Shown: positions 34,187 through 42,735 of the stretch, piece after piece
Position numbering within the stretch: the first letter of the stretch is position 1
Layout: each line of letters begins with the position of its first letter
Source of the DNA: Endozoicomonas sp. 8E
GTDB lineage: Bacteria; Pseudomonadota; Gammaproteobacteria; Pseudomonadales; Endozoicomonadaceae
Length of the DNA stretch: 64,000 bases
Direction of reading: 5' to 3'
Assembly: GCF_032883915.1 (NCBI RefSeq)
Contig: NZ_CP120717.1
Coordinates: forward strand, 4,099,697-4,163,696
Notes under the pieces: model-generated
The model's database searches: none
The model's input: the letters and a program-made list of their open reading frames with translations, nothing else
Told to the model about the DNA's origin: nothing
Program-made: the position numbers and the translations under genes

Positions 34187-35101
34187 ATGAAAAAAACACT
34201 TCCTGCAGTGCTTCTTTTATTGCTGCCGTCATTATCTGTCATTTGTCAGGCCGAACAGTTGACAAGACATTTTATTGTCGAGCTTGCACAGCATCAGGAT
34301 ACAGCCGGGTTAGCAACCACCCTTACAACGCAAGAGGATCATCCCTTTGCGATCAACATTATGGGGCTTCCCGGACAGGCTGAAGGAAAAAATGACCCGG
34401 CAAACCAGCCATCCGCATCATCCGGTCTGCAGGCCTCAGCAACCGCCACCCAACTGAAAGCTTCTTTCAACAGCTCTCTGAATTCCGGCTCCGGCGAAGG
34501 TAACCAGGATCCTGAACAACAACAGCATACTTACGGTTTAAATTGTTACGTCGATTTCTGTAATGGCTTTTGTCAATTGCGACCACCCTCCGCTAGCGGA
34601 GGGCTGACTGAAGCAGATGAGGAGTGCCCTGTGTGCCTTGACGAGTTGACCGATGAGGTTACTGCCCCCTGTTGTTCGAAAAAAGTTGACAGGCACTGTT
34701 TACAAAGGGTGATTCTCACCACTTCACTATGGTCCTGCCCACATTGCAGAGGAGACCTTTCGCCACTGGCAAGATTACCGGAATTTGTTGCAGGCATAGA
34801 AGCACAGAGGGACTTATCAGGTCCTTATAACGGTCCCCGTTTCAGTGTCTCACAAACGGGCTCTCTCGTTGTCGGGCTGGTCTGTAACACGTTCATAATC
34901 GAGGATGGCCAAATATGGCGATGCGGGGAGATCTTCCCGAACGCCAGTAGTTTGTCGGCTCACGAAAGCGCAGAACACAGCGGGGGAAGAATGTGTGACA
35001 TAACCGTAGCAGATACGGATGGCCGACAGAGGCTATGTTGGACGCTCTGCAGAAGTTCAAGAGACCTGACGGAACACAAAAGAAGATACCATAACCAGTA
35101 A
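34187..35101 (+). CDS. Exported protein with RING-like domain and two C2H2-like zinc fingers
   Basis: 304 aa; ATG 34187 with AGGGAC upstream. Signal peptide to about residue 22 (LLLLPSLSVICQA). Residues 23-140 are low-complexity and Ser/Gln-rich. Residues 147-187 read CPVCLDELTDEVTAPCC, then DRHCLQR...SCPHCR: a RING-like cross-brace with C147, C150, C162, C171, C184 and C187, but with D168 where RING proteins normally have His or Cys. Two tandem fingers follow with nearly the same spacing: C233, C246, H259, H264 and C270, C284, H297, H302. RING domains are E3 ubiquitin ligase modules of eukaryotes, so an effector that acts on host ubiquitin is possible but unproven. It lies alone between the repeats and dsbC. 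Confidence 0.75.
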   Translation: MKKTLPAVLLLLLPSLSVICQAEQLTRHFIVELAQHQDTAGLATTLTTQEDHPFAINIMGLPGQAEGKNDPANQPSASSGLQASATATQLKASFNSSLNSGSGEGNQDPEQQQHTYGLNCYVDFCNGFCQLRPPSASGGLTEADEECPVCLDELTDEVTAPCCSKKVDRHCLQRVILTTSLWSCPHCRGDLSPLARLPEFVAGIEAQRDLSGPYNGPRFSVSQTGSLVVGLVCNTFIIEDGQIWRCGEIFPNASSLSAHESAEHSGGRMCDITVADTDGRQRLCWTLCRSSRDLTEHKRRYHNQ

Positions 35102-35250
35102 TGAATTTTCTGATTCATGACGGTTAAAACTGACAATTCCAATAAAGTGTCTAAACTTCTGACCCAGAACCTGCGATCTTATTGGCAGTAGCTACCTGAC
35201 TTGCTACACACTGTCGGTCGAGAAAAAAACAATACCCAGGAGGATGACTC

Positions 35251-36081
35251 ATGCGCCTAAGCACCCTGATCTTGTCTGCCACTTTGGCGACGACCCCCTT
35301 TTTGCGGGCTGCGCCATTAGCAGACCAGACCACTGAAGAAGTACAAGATGCCATTACCAGTGAACTGAAAGGTCTGGACCCCAACATTCCCATTAAAAGC
35401 ATTGAAAAGAGTGGCTGGGGAGGCGTATTCAGGGTAACTCTGGAAGGCGGCAGCGTGATCTATTCCAATGAAACCGGCAAACTCCTGCTGCGTGGTGACA
35501 TGCTGGAAATTAACAATGGCCAGATCGTTAACCTGACAGAAGAGCTTCGTAATAAAGCCGTGGCAGACCAACTGAAGTCTCTGAAAAAAGAAGATCAAAT
35601 TGTCTTTTCACCCAAGGAAGAGGTTAAAGGCGTTGTTTATGCCTTTACGGATGCCGACTGTGGTTACTGCCGAAAGCTCCACCAGGAAGTGCCTGGACTC
35701 AATAACATGGGGATAGAAGTACGTTATCTGGCTTTCCCCAGGGGCGGAAAACAATCCCCAGCCTACGCCAAAATGGTTGACGCCTGGTGTTCACCCGAGA
35801 GAATGCAAGCCCTTTCAGAGCTCAAAAACGGCAAAGAGATTACTCATAAAGCTTCCAAAGAAGACAAAGAACAAACCCGATGCGAAGTTCTCGTTGAAGA
35901 ACAATTCGAGCAGGGCCTGAAGCTGGGTGTGAGCGGAACCCCTGCTCTGTTTCTTGAGAGCGGCAAAGCCATACCCGGTTACCGCCCAGCTGCGGAGCTT
36001 GCCAGAATTATGGGCATTACACCGCCTCCTGCCCCTGAAACCGCTCCTGACACTAAAGCTGACTCTGCACCAAAGTCATAG
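35251..36081 (+). CDS. dsbC: Thiol:disulfide interchange protein DsbC
   Basis: 276 aa from ATG 35251 with AGGAGG upstream. Signal peptide to about residue 20. The DsbC/G dimerisation domain (about 25-100; GGVFRVTLEGGSVIYSNETGKLLLRG) is followed by a thioredoxin fold with the active site CGYC (C137, C140) and a cis-Pro loop in VSGTPALF. Periplasmic disulfide isomerase, kept reduced by DsbD; the cysteine-rich exported proteins in this window could be clients, by inference. The tail after residue 258 (PPPAPETAPDTKADSAPKS) is a low-complexity extension. In other gammaproteobacteria it follows xerD and precedes hom. Confidence 0.94.
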   Translation: MRLSTLILSATLATTPFLRAAPLADQTTEEVQDAITSELKGLDPNIPIKSIEKSGWGGVFRVTLEGGSVIYSNETGKLLLRGDMLEINNGQIVNLTEELRNKAVADQLKSLKKEDQIVFSPKEEVKGVVYAFTDADCGYCRKLHQEVPGLNNMGIEVRYLAFPRGGKQSPAYAKMVDAWCSPERMQALSELKNGKEITHKASKEDKEQTRCEVLVEEQFEQGLKLGVSGTPALFLESGKAIPGYRPAAELARIMGITPPPAPETAPDTKADSAPKS

Positions 36082-36147
36082 TACTTCAGGGTGCGCATCC
36101 ACCCCGCACCCGATTCCACCGAGCATAAGGTCCCAGGGAGCATAAAT

Positions 36148-36432
36148 ATGTTGTATCCGGTAGCGATTGAAGTGGGCAATGATGACTATGCGTTTGGTGC
36201 GGTGGTTCCTGATCTAAAAGGTTGTTTCTCGGCGGGTGACAGTTATGAAGAAGCCTTGTCCAATGTGGTAGAAGCCATCGGAGGGCATCTTGAGCTAATG
36301 GCCGAAGAAGGTCAATTACCGCCTCAGCCCAGTGCCATAGCGGACCTTATAGCTACCTCAGAATTTTCCGGCTGGATCTGGGCCCTGGTGGACGTAGATA
36401 ACTCAAAAAGCTTCAGTGGGGTGTTGATCTGA
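36148..36432 (+). CDS. HicB-like antitoxin domain protein, no HicA partner
   Basis: 94 aa; ATG 36148 behind AGGGAG. The HicB-type RNase H-like fold pattern is clear: MLYPVAIEVGNDDYAFGAVV, then PDLKGCFSAGDSYEEALSNV and the IGGHLELMAEEGQLPPQPS helix. HicB neutralises HicA mRNA interferase. A hicA-like gene (about 60 codons with a conserved His) is not visible on either side: 66 bp separate this gene from dsbC and 217 bp of noncoding DNA follow. It lacks an obvious C-terminal HTH or ribbon-helix-helix. I read it as an orphan; it may serve another regulatory role. Confidence 0.8.
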   Translation: MLYPVAIEVGNDDYAFGAVVPDLKGCFSAGDSYEEALSNVVEAIGGHLELMAEEGQLPPQPSAIADLIATSEFSGWIWALVDVDNSKSFSGVLI

Positions 36433-36649
36433 GTTCAGAACAGCATCTTCATGACTGAACATTATCAGGCAGTGATACACTGTTTTTGATCATGGACAGG
36501 AATCATGAAAAGCCAGGGCAAACTATCGCCCTTAAGGCCGGTTTATGGCTATAATCCCCCATCCATTGATAATAAATCAGGACGCTTTCTGTTTCTGAAA
36601 GCCGTCGACACAGACAGTGAGTTGAGATCAGCTCACGGGGGATAACAGT

Positions 36650-37951
36650 TTGAAACCGGTCAAAGTAGGAATATGTGGCCTGGGTACCGTAGGCAGCGGT
36701 ACGTTTAATGTACTGACACGCAATGCCAGTAGCATTGCTGCGCGAACTGGCAGACCCATTATTGTAGAGCAGATTGGTGCCCGTCGGGACAACCCTGCTG
36801 CTGATACCTCGACCACTCAAGTCACCCGTGACATCTTTGATGTCGCCCGTAATCCCGAAGTGGATATTATTGTTGAAACCATTGGCGGATACGATGTTGC
36901 CAAGGAATTGATTCTCACAGCTATCCAACACGGTAAACATGTTGTTACGGCCAACAAAGCCCTGATAGCCGAACATGGCAATGAGATCTTTCAGGAAGCC
37001 CGTGAAAAGAATGTCGTGGTTGCCTATGAAGCGGCAGTGGCTGGCGGCATCCCTGTCATCAAGTGCCTGAGAGAGGGTCTGGCAGGCAATCAGGTTAACT
37101 GGCTGGCTGGCATCATCAATGGAACAGGTAATTTTATTCTGACTGAAATGGGCGACAAAAAACGTTCATTTGAAGAGGTACTCGCCGAGGCCCAGGCACT
37201 GGGCTACGCAGAAGCTGACCCCACCTTTGATGTAGAAGGCATTGATGCCTGCCATAAACTGACCATTATGGCTTCGATTTCCTTTGGTATACCCCTGAAC
37301 TTTGAGCGCGCCTATACAGAAGGTATCAGCCGTATAACCCCGGCCGATATTCAATACGCACAAGAGCTGGGCTATCGCATCAAACATCTGGGCATTGCCC
37401 GAAAGACTGATGAAGGCGTTGAACTCAGAGTTCATCCGACCCTTATTCCGGCTTCCCGCCCACTGGCCAATATCAACGGCGTTCTGAACTCTGTTGTAAT
37501 CAATGCAGATGCCATCGGTGAAACCATGATGGTGGGGCCCGGTGCTGGCGCCGAGCCCACAGCCTCTTCTGTTGTTGCCGATATTATGGACATTGCCAGA
37601 GCACTGGCTACGCCAGAAGCAACCCCGAACCCACTGGGCTTCTCAGAAGATGAGTTACAAAGCACTCCGGTTCTGTCCATCGGTGAGACACTGAGCCCCA
37701 ATTATCTGCGCATCCACGCTGACGATCACCCTGGTGTCATGAATGCCATTACCCAAATTCTCAGTGACCATGGGATTAATATGGATGCCATCACCCAAAA
37801 AGCGATCCGTGAAAGCGATGGCTTCGCTGACATTGTTATCCTGACCCAGACCATCAAAGAATCGGAACTGGATAAGGCCATTGATGAAATTGAAAGCCTG
37901 ATTGATATCCAGGCACCTGTTACACGTATTCGTGTTGAGACCATGGCTTGA
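36650..37951 (+). CDS. hom: Homoserine dehydrogenase
   Basis: 433 aa from TTG 36650 (MKPVKVGICGLGTVGSG), with GGGGGAT upstream. NAD(P)-binding Rossmann motif G10-L-G12-T-V-G15. The catalytic domain contains VTANKALIAEHG, AAVAGGIPVIKCLREGL, the substrate loop GIINGTGNFILTEM and GYAEADPTFDVEGIDACHK. A C-terminal ACT domain (LRIHADDHPGVMNAITQIL) binds threonine for feedback control. It reduces aspartate semialdehyde to homoserine, the branch point to threonine and methionine. thrC follows 139 bp downstream. Confidence 0.96.
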   Translation: MKPVKVGICGLGTVGSGTFNVLTRNASSIAARTGRPIIVEQIGARRDNPAADTSTTQVTRDIFDVARNPEVDIIVETIGGYDVAKELILTAIQHGKHVVTANKALIAEHGNEIFQEAREKNVVVAYEAAVAGGIPVIKCLREGLAGNQVNWLAGIINGTGNFILTEMGDKKRSFEEVLAEAQALGYAEADPTFDVEGIDACHKLTIMASISFGIPLNFERAYTEGISRITPADIQYAQELGYRIKHLGIARKTDEGVELRVHPTLIPASRPLANINGVLNSVVINADAIGETMMVGPGAGAEPTASSVVADIMDIARALATPEATPNPLGFSEDELQSTPVLSIGETLSPNYLRIHADDHPGVMNAITQILSDHGINMDAITQKAIRESDGFADIVILTQTIKESELDKAIDEIESLIDIQAPVTRIRVETMA

Positions 37952-38090
37952 AAACTGTCGTTTGTCAGACAGCTCTAGAATGAATTCCTGAGTGCATAAG
38001 CCCTGAAGCTTATGCAAAAGGAGTGAGATTGAAGTCTCACCCTTCATGGGAACGCAGCCATGAACTCATAAACAATAGATGGAATAGACC

Positions 38091-39500
38091 GTGAAATACA
38101 TCAGTACCCGGGGACAGGGTGGAGAAAAGAGTTTTAAGGAAGTCCTTCTGGCCGGTCTGGCCGAAGACGGTGGCTTGTACATCCCTGCTGAACTGCCCCA
38201 GTTTGATCAAGATAAAATCCGCTCACTGAGGGGCCTGCCCTACAACGAACTGGCCTTTGAAGTCATTAAGCCTTTTGTGGCGGGTGAAATTCCTGACCCC
38301 AAACTGAAGGAAATGATTGATGACAGCTACGCAACCTTTGCCCATGAAGCAGTTGCACCGTTAACTCAACTAAAAAGTCACCAGTGGGTCATGGAGCTGT
38401 TCCATGGCCCTACCCTGGCTTTTAAAGATTTTGCCCTGCAACTGCTTGGTCGATTGCTGGATTACACTCTCACCGAAAGAGGTGAACGCGCTGTCGTTCT
38501 GGGTGCCACCTCCGGTGACACGGGTTCAGCAGCTATCGAAGGCTGTCGACACAGTAAAGCGCTGGATATTTTTATCCTCCATCCCTACCAGAGAGTCTCT
38601 GAAGTCCAGAGACGACAAATGACTACTATTTTGGACAGCAACGTCAACAATATCGCTGTTCAGGGTAACTTTGATGACTGTCAGGCGATGGTCAAACGGT
38701 GCTTTGCCGATCAGTCTTTCCTGCCAGACTCTTCAGGAAAAAAGACTCGCCTGGTGGCTGTCAACTCCATTAACTGGGCCCGCATCATGGCTCAGGTGGT
38801 ATACTACTTCCATGCAGCATTGGAGTTGGGTGGCCCGGACAGAGAGGTTTCATTCTCGGTACCCACAGGCAACTTTGGTGACATCTTCGCAGGTTACATT
38901 GCCCGAGGTATGGGACTGCCAGTCAATAAGCTGATTGTTGCTACTAACCGTAACGACATTCTGCACCGCTTTTTCCAAAGCAACGATTACAGCAAACAGG
39001 GTCTCGAACACACCCTGTCGCCGAGTATGGATATCATGGTCTCAAGCAACTTTGAACGCCTGCTGTTCGACCTTCAGGATCGTGATGGCCAGGCCCTTGC
39101 CGCGCAGATGGCTGCCTTTGAAGAAACCGGCAAGCTGTCGGTTTCAGAGCAGCGCTGGCAGAAAATCCGTGAGTTGTTCGACAGCAGTCGTAGTGCCGAT
39201 CAGGATACCTGCAACGCCATCAAAGACCTGTTTGATCGCACTGAATACCTGGCCGACCCTCATACTGTTACAGGTATCAGGGCACTGGAAGAAGTTGAAA
39301 CAGACAGCCGTATTCCCAATGTTGTCCTGGCAACCGCTCACCCTGTGAAGTTTCCCCAAGCCATTGAAAAAGCCGGACTGGACGCTCCGGAGCTGCCTCA
39401 TCATCTGAAGGATCTCCTGGATCGTGAAGAGCGTTATGAGGTGCTGACTAACGACCTGAACGCTGTGAAAAGTTTTATTCAGAATCATCTGGCACAATAA
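38091..39500 (+). CDS. thrC: Threonine synthase
   Basis: 469 aa from GTG 38091. PLP lysine K112 lies in LFHGPTLAFKDF; SGDTGSAAIEG, SVPTGNFGDIFAGYIARGMGLP and LATAHPVKFP complete the fold-type II family pattern. N-terminal MKYISTRGQGGEKSFKEVLL is typical of ThrC. It converts O-phosphohomoserine to threonine. It is linked to hom in one pathway and probably one transcript. A terminator hairpin follows directly after the stop. Confidence 0.96.
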   Translation: MKYISTRGQGGEKSFKEVLLAGLAEDGGLYIPAELPQFDQDKIRSLRGLPYNELAFEVIKPFVAGEIPDPKLKEMIDDSYATFAHEAVAPLTQLKSHQWVMELFHGPTLAFKDFALQLLGRLLDYTLTERGERAVVLGATSGDTGSAAIEGCRHSKALDIFILHPYQRVSEVQRRQMTTILDSNVNNIAVQGNFDDCQAMVKRCFADQSFLPDSSGKKTRLVAVNSINWARIMAQVVYYFHAALELGGPDREVSFSVPTGNFGDIFAGYIARGMGLPVNKLIVATNRNDILHRFFQSNDYSKQGLEHTLSPSMDIMVSSNFERLLFDLQDRDGQALAAQMAAFEETGKLSVSEQRWQKIRELFDSSRSADQDTCNAIKDLFDRTEYLADPHTVTGIRALEEVETDSRIPNVVLATAHPVKFPQAIEKAGLDAPELPHHLKDLLDREERYEVLTNDLNAVKSFIQNHLAQ

Positions 39501-39508
39501 AGCTTCCC

Positions 39509-39535
39509 GCAGGCAGCTTATCCTGAGCTGCCTGC
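39509..39535 (+). terminator. Hairpin after thrC
   Basis: GCAGGCAGCT (39509-39518), a 7-nt loop, AGCTGCCTGC (39526-39535): a perfect 10-bp stem followed by TCTCATTTAG, a weak T-tract. Confidence 0.6.
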
Positions 39536-39587
39536 TCTCATTTAGCCAATAACACTCCTGTGCTCTGACCTTCTCTGTGATAGAGTA

Positions 39588-39747
39588 ATACCAATCGAAC
39601 TTTCTAACTCCCTATTGCGCTGAAGATTTGAGCCTTAATCCTGCGTTGGCGATCGTCGCCATAGCTAGGCTATGACTCCTCACGCCGACTTGTCTTAAGG
39701 CTCAAACCTCCATGCTCATCACGGGAGTTAGAAAGCACGCTTGGTAT
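39588..39747. repeat. 160-bp palindromic MITE-like element
   Basis: Ends ATACCAATCGAACTTTCTAA and its imperfect mirror at 39722-39747 (GGGAGTTAGAAAG...TTGGTAT). An inner pair, TGAGCCTTAA and TTAAGGCTCA, continues the fold toward a centre rich in small palindromes (CATAGCTAGGCTATG). No open frame. Fits a small non-autonomous element or an inserted RNA hairpin. Confidence 0.75.
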
Positions 39748-39785
39748 AAGCCGATACTTTTTATTGCAGACGATACAGAACTTTC

Positions 39786-41504
39786 ATGCCGCTTCAGATC
39801 ATTAGACGCACCAGCAACCCTCTCCCCTTAACTGATGGCATACACCCGCTTCTCGCGCGTATATACAGCGCCCGGGGCATCAGCCACCCTTCAGAAATCA
39901 ATCGTCAGCTAAAGGGTCTTCAGAGCTATAAAAGTCTCAAGGATATTGAAAAAGCGGCCAGTCTTCTGGCTGACGCCGTCTATGGCCAGCAACGTATTTT
40001 AATCGTCGGAGACTTTGATTGTGACGGAGCCACCAGCAGTGCGCTGGGTGTTCTGGCCATGAGAGAGATGAGTGCGATAGCGGATTACCTGGTGCCTAAC
40101 CGGTTTGAATATGGTTATGGCCTGACACCGGAGATTGTTCAGGTAGCCAGACAATATCAGCCAGACGTTCTGGTCACTGTCGACAATGGCATCTCCAGCA
40201 TAGAAGGCGTAGCGGCCGCAAAATCCCTGGGCTGGAAGGTCATCGTCACGGATCACCACCTGGCCGGTGAACAGATTCCTGAAGCCGACGCCATCGTTAA
40301 TCCCAATCAGCCTGACTGCCCTTTCATCAGTAAAAATACTGCTGGGGTGGGCATTATTTTTTACGTCATGTGCGCACTGAGAACCGAGTTGCGCAGGCGG
40401 GGCTGGTTTGCAGGAAAAACCGAGTTCAATCCTTTTCAATTACTGGATCTCGTTGCCTTGGGTACGATTGCTGACGTTGTCAGTCTGGACGCCAACAACC
40501 GCATTCTCGCCTATCAGGGTCTGGCAAGAATTCGGGCCGGACATTGTCGTCCGGGAATTCAGGCACTGATTGAGATCTCAGGCCGACAACAGTCACGCCT
40601 GACCTCTTCCGACCTGGGGTTTGCCCTGGGACCTCGCCTCAATGCAGCGGGACGTCTGGATGACATGTCCACTGGTATCGAATTACTGCTGACAGAGCGT
40701 ATCGAGACAGCACGGGAACTGGCTGCTGAGCTGGACGGTCTCAACCGGGACAGAAAAGAGATTGAAGCAGGAATGCAAGTAGAGGCCATGAGCCACTTGT
40801 CCAGCCTGAAACTGGATCAGCATTCCGACTTGCCCTGGGGGGTAAGTCTTTTCCGGGAAGGCTGGCATCAGGGTGTGGTAGGCATTCTGGCATCAAGGGT
40901 GAAAGAGAAATTGCACCGCCCGGTGATCGCCTTTGCAGAAGCCGACAATGACGAAATCAAAGGTTCGGCAAGATCCATAAAAGGTTTGCACATGCGCGAC
41001 GCCCTGGACAGTGTTGCCCGGGAAAACCCCGGCCTCATCATCAAATTCGGCGGCCACGCCATGGCAGCAGGTCTGAGCATTTATAAAAAAGATTTCGAGG
41101 CGTTCTCAGCCGCTTTTGACCGGATTGTTAAACAGGCGCTCTCTGCTGAGCAACTTGAAGCAGAGATTCATACTGATGGCGAACTGGGTGTCTCTGAGCT
41201 GACAATGGATACGGCTCAACTGTTACGCGATAGTGGGCCATGGGGACAGAATTTCCCGGAACCTTCATTCGATGGTCGGTTTCAGATCATTCAGCAGCGG
41301 CTGGTAGGCCAGAAACATCTGAAAATGGTGCTCAAGCTGCCTGCCTCAGAATATTATGTAGATGCCATTGCCTTCAACATTGACACGGGGCAGTGGCCAA
41401 ACCAGAACATAAAAACAGTTAATGCTGTTTATAAACTGGACATTAACGAGTTTCGGGGTCAACAGAGCCTTCAGTTGATCGTTGATCACCTTGAATCAGC
41501 TTGA
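39786..41504 (+). CDS. recJ: Single-stranded-DNA-specific exonuclease RecJ
   Basis: 572 aa from ATG 39786. DHH phosphoesterase motifs: I = LIVGDFDCDGATSS (D76, D78, D80), II = VTVDNGISS, III = VTDHHLAG, IV region = GTIADVVSLDANNR. The DHHA1 domain has GGHAMAAGLSI, and the C-terminal OB-like domain is present (HTDGELGVSEL onward). RecJ degrades single-stranded DNA 5' to 3' in RecF-pathway and mismatch repair. Its position behind thrC is the usual one in pseudomonad-like genomes. A MITE-like element occupies its upstream region, so its promoter may be altered. Confidence 0.95.
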   Translation: MPLQIIRRTSNPLPLTDGIHPLLARIYSARGISHPSEINRQLKGLQSYKSLKDIEKAASLLADAVYGQQRILIVGDFDCDGATSSALGVLAMREMSAIADYLVPNRFEYGYGLTPEIVQVARQYQPDVLVTVDNGISSIEGVAAAKSLGWKVIVTDHHLAGEQIPEADAIVNPNQPDCPFISKNTAGVGIIFYVMCALRTELRRRGWFAGKTEFNPFQLLDLVALGTIADVVSLDANNRILAYQGLARIRAGHCRPGIQALIEISGRQQSRLTSSDLGFALGPRLNAAGRLDDMSTGIELLLTERIETARELAAELDGLNRDRKEIEAGMQVEAMSHLSSLKLDQHSDLPWGVSLFREGWHQGVVGILASRVKEKLHRPVIAFAEADNDEIKGSARSIKGLHMRDALDSVARENPGLIIKFGGHAMAAGLSIYKKDFEAFSAAFDRIVKQALSAEQLEAEIHTDGELGVSELTMDTAQLLRDSGPWGQNFPEPSFDGRFQIIQQRLVGQKHLKMVLKLPASEYYVDAIAFNIDTGQWPNQNIKTVNAVYKLDINEFRGQQSLQLIVDHLESA

Positions 41505-41663
41505 TTGCCCAAGATTAAGAACAGGAGTCAAGAGGGTGTTGCAAAACCAACGAGTTCTATGTCGTTGATAGCAGGGAGGCTGCCATCATTGTCTTACCAT
41601 TGTTCTTTGCGGGTTTCTCAACTATTTTAGTGACAATATAACTCCTTCGAAGACACAAGAAAA

Positions 41664-42299
41664 ATGACTGAGCCCCGAAATTTAAGTATTGCTGCCCCTC
41701 TGATTGTTTTAATCATTTCATTAGTTTTATTGATTCCCGGAATCACCCAACCCATGATCACACTTCAGGCGGATATGAACCGTCAGGCTCTGGTCAAGGA
41801 AGGTCAAAAAATCATGGAACAACAGTCCATTCACCCTGCACTGCTGACTATGGCCAACCAGTTTCTCTCTAATCTGAAAGTGGAAGGCCAGAGCCGGGTA
41901 TATGACAAGACCCGAAGCATTCTTGGCACTGCCAGAGACCTCTGGGATTTTGGCTACAAATTTGTAGCCATTCTGATTCTTACCTTCAGTGTCCTGATAC
42001 CTGCTATCAAGGTCTTACTCTTGCTGGCATCCTGTCATTCGTCGTCACGAAGAGTTGCACTTAAAGTCAATGCTGCGCTTGGTAAATGGTCTATGGCAGA
42101 CGTATTCGCAATGGGGGTCATTATTGCCATGCTGGCTGCCAACGCCACTGCATCAGAAAGCGCTCTGCTGAACTTTCAGGCAGAACTGCACTGCGGATTC
42201 TACTTGTTTGTCGCCTACTGCCTGGTTTCTGGATTAGCAGGGCAGCTGTTATTGAAAGAAGGGGTGTTGAAAGATGAATTGTTGAAAGAGCAGTCATAA
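41664..42299 (+). CDS. PqiA-family membrane protein
   Basis: 211 aa, four predicted membrane segments: IAAPLIVLIISLVLLIPGIT, KFVAILILTFSVLIPAIKVL, MADVFAMGVIIAMLA and FYLFVAYCLVSGLAGQLLL. The motif GKWSMADVF is the characteristic WSM-DVF of paraquat-inducible protein A, and ITQPMITLQA is similar to its N-terminal loop. PqiA works with MCE proteins (PqiB) in lipid transport between membranes; here no mce gene is adjacent, and the cysteine ribbons of full PqiA are missing. It may be a half-size relative. Confidence 0.75.
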   Translation: MTEPRNLSIAAPLIVLIISLVLLIPGITQPMITLQADMNRQALVKEGQKIMEQQSIHPALLTMANQFLSNLKVEGQSRVYDKTRSILGTARDLWDFGYKFVAILILTFSVLIPAIKVLLLLASCHSSSRRVALKVNAALGKWSMADVFAMGVIIAMLAANATASESALLNFQAELHCGFYLFVAYCLVSGLAGQLLLKEGVLKDELLKEQS

Positions 42300-42306
42300 A
42301 CTGCTC
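42288..42306. terminator. Hairpin between convergent pqiA-like and DUF2721 genes
   Basis: GAGCAG (42288-42293), a 7-nt loop, CTGCTC (42301-42306), overlapping the stop codons of both convergent genes. Short stem, no strong T-tract. Confidence 0.4.
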
Positions 42307-42697
42307 AATCTTCCATCTCACTCACCTGAAGCTCCAGAGCATCAATCGAAATTTTAATCTCGGCCAGACAGATGATCAGGGAAATCAATAAAGCCAGCAG
42401 GCTTATGCCAAAAATGATAAAACCCACCTGATACTGACCCAGGTGAAGAAGAAACATAACCAGAACACAGCAGATAAAACTGACGATTCCGGCCCCCTGC
42501 ATGTGTTTGATGAGTATCATTCTTCGCCTGAGGTTTTCCATCTGCCCTTTGATGTGAGGGTTATCCGGATGTTTCTTAAACTCACCGTGAAGATTTCTGA
42601 TCAATGTAGCCAGTGCCAGAAACTTGTTGGTGTAGGCAAGGAACAATAGAGAAATAGCCGGAAACAACAGGGCAGGAGTTGTTAGATTCAGCTCCAT
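42305..42697 (-). CDS. DUF2721-family membrane protein
   Basis: 130 aa. The architecture is three membrane helices (ALLFPAISLLFLAYTNKFLAL, GIVSFICCVLVMFLLHLG and FIIFGISLLALLISLIICLAE). A basic cytoplasmic loop includes NLRRRMILIKHMQGAG, the diagnostic DUF2721 segment, and the protein ends with EIKISIDALELQ. Function unknown. It converges with the pqiA-like gene and lies 38 bp after dinB on the same strand, so it may be transcribed with dinB. Confidence 0.8.
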   Translation of the reverse strand: MELNLTTPALLFPAISLLFLAYTNKFLALATLIRNLHGEFKKHPDNPHIKGQMENLRRRMILIKHMQGAGIVSFICCVLVMFLLHLGQYQVGFIIFGISLLALLISLIICLAEIKISIDALELQVSEMED

Positions 42698-42735
42698 GGG
42701 ACCTTATCAGAGTTTAAATGTTGAGAGGTGCCATA

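Noticed and set aside
36433-36649. Threonine attenuation leader before hom
   Set aside because: No short frame rich in Thr/Ile codons followed by a terminator hairpin could be seen.
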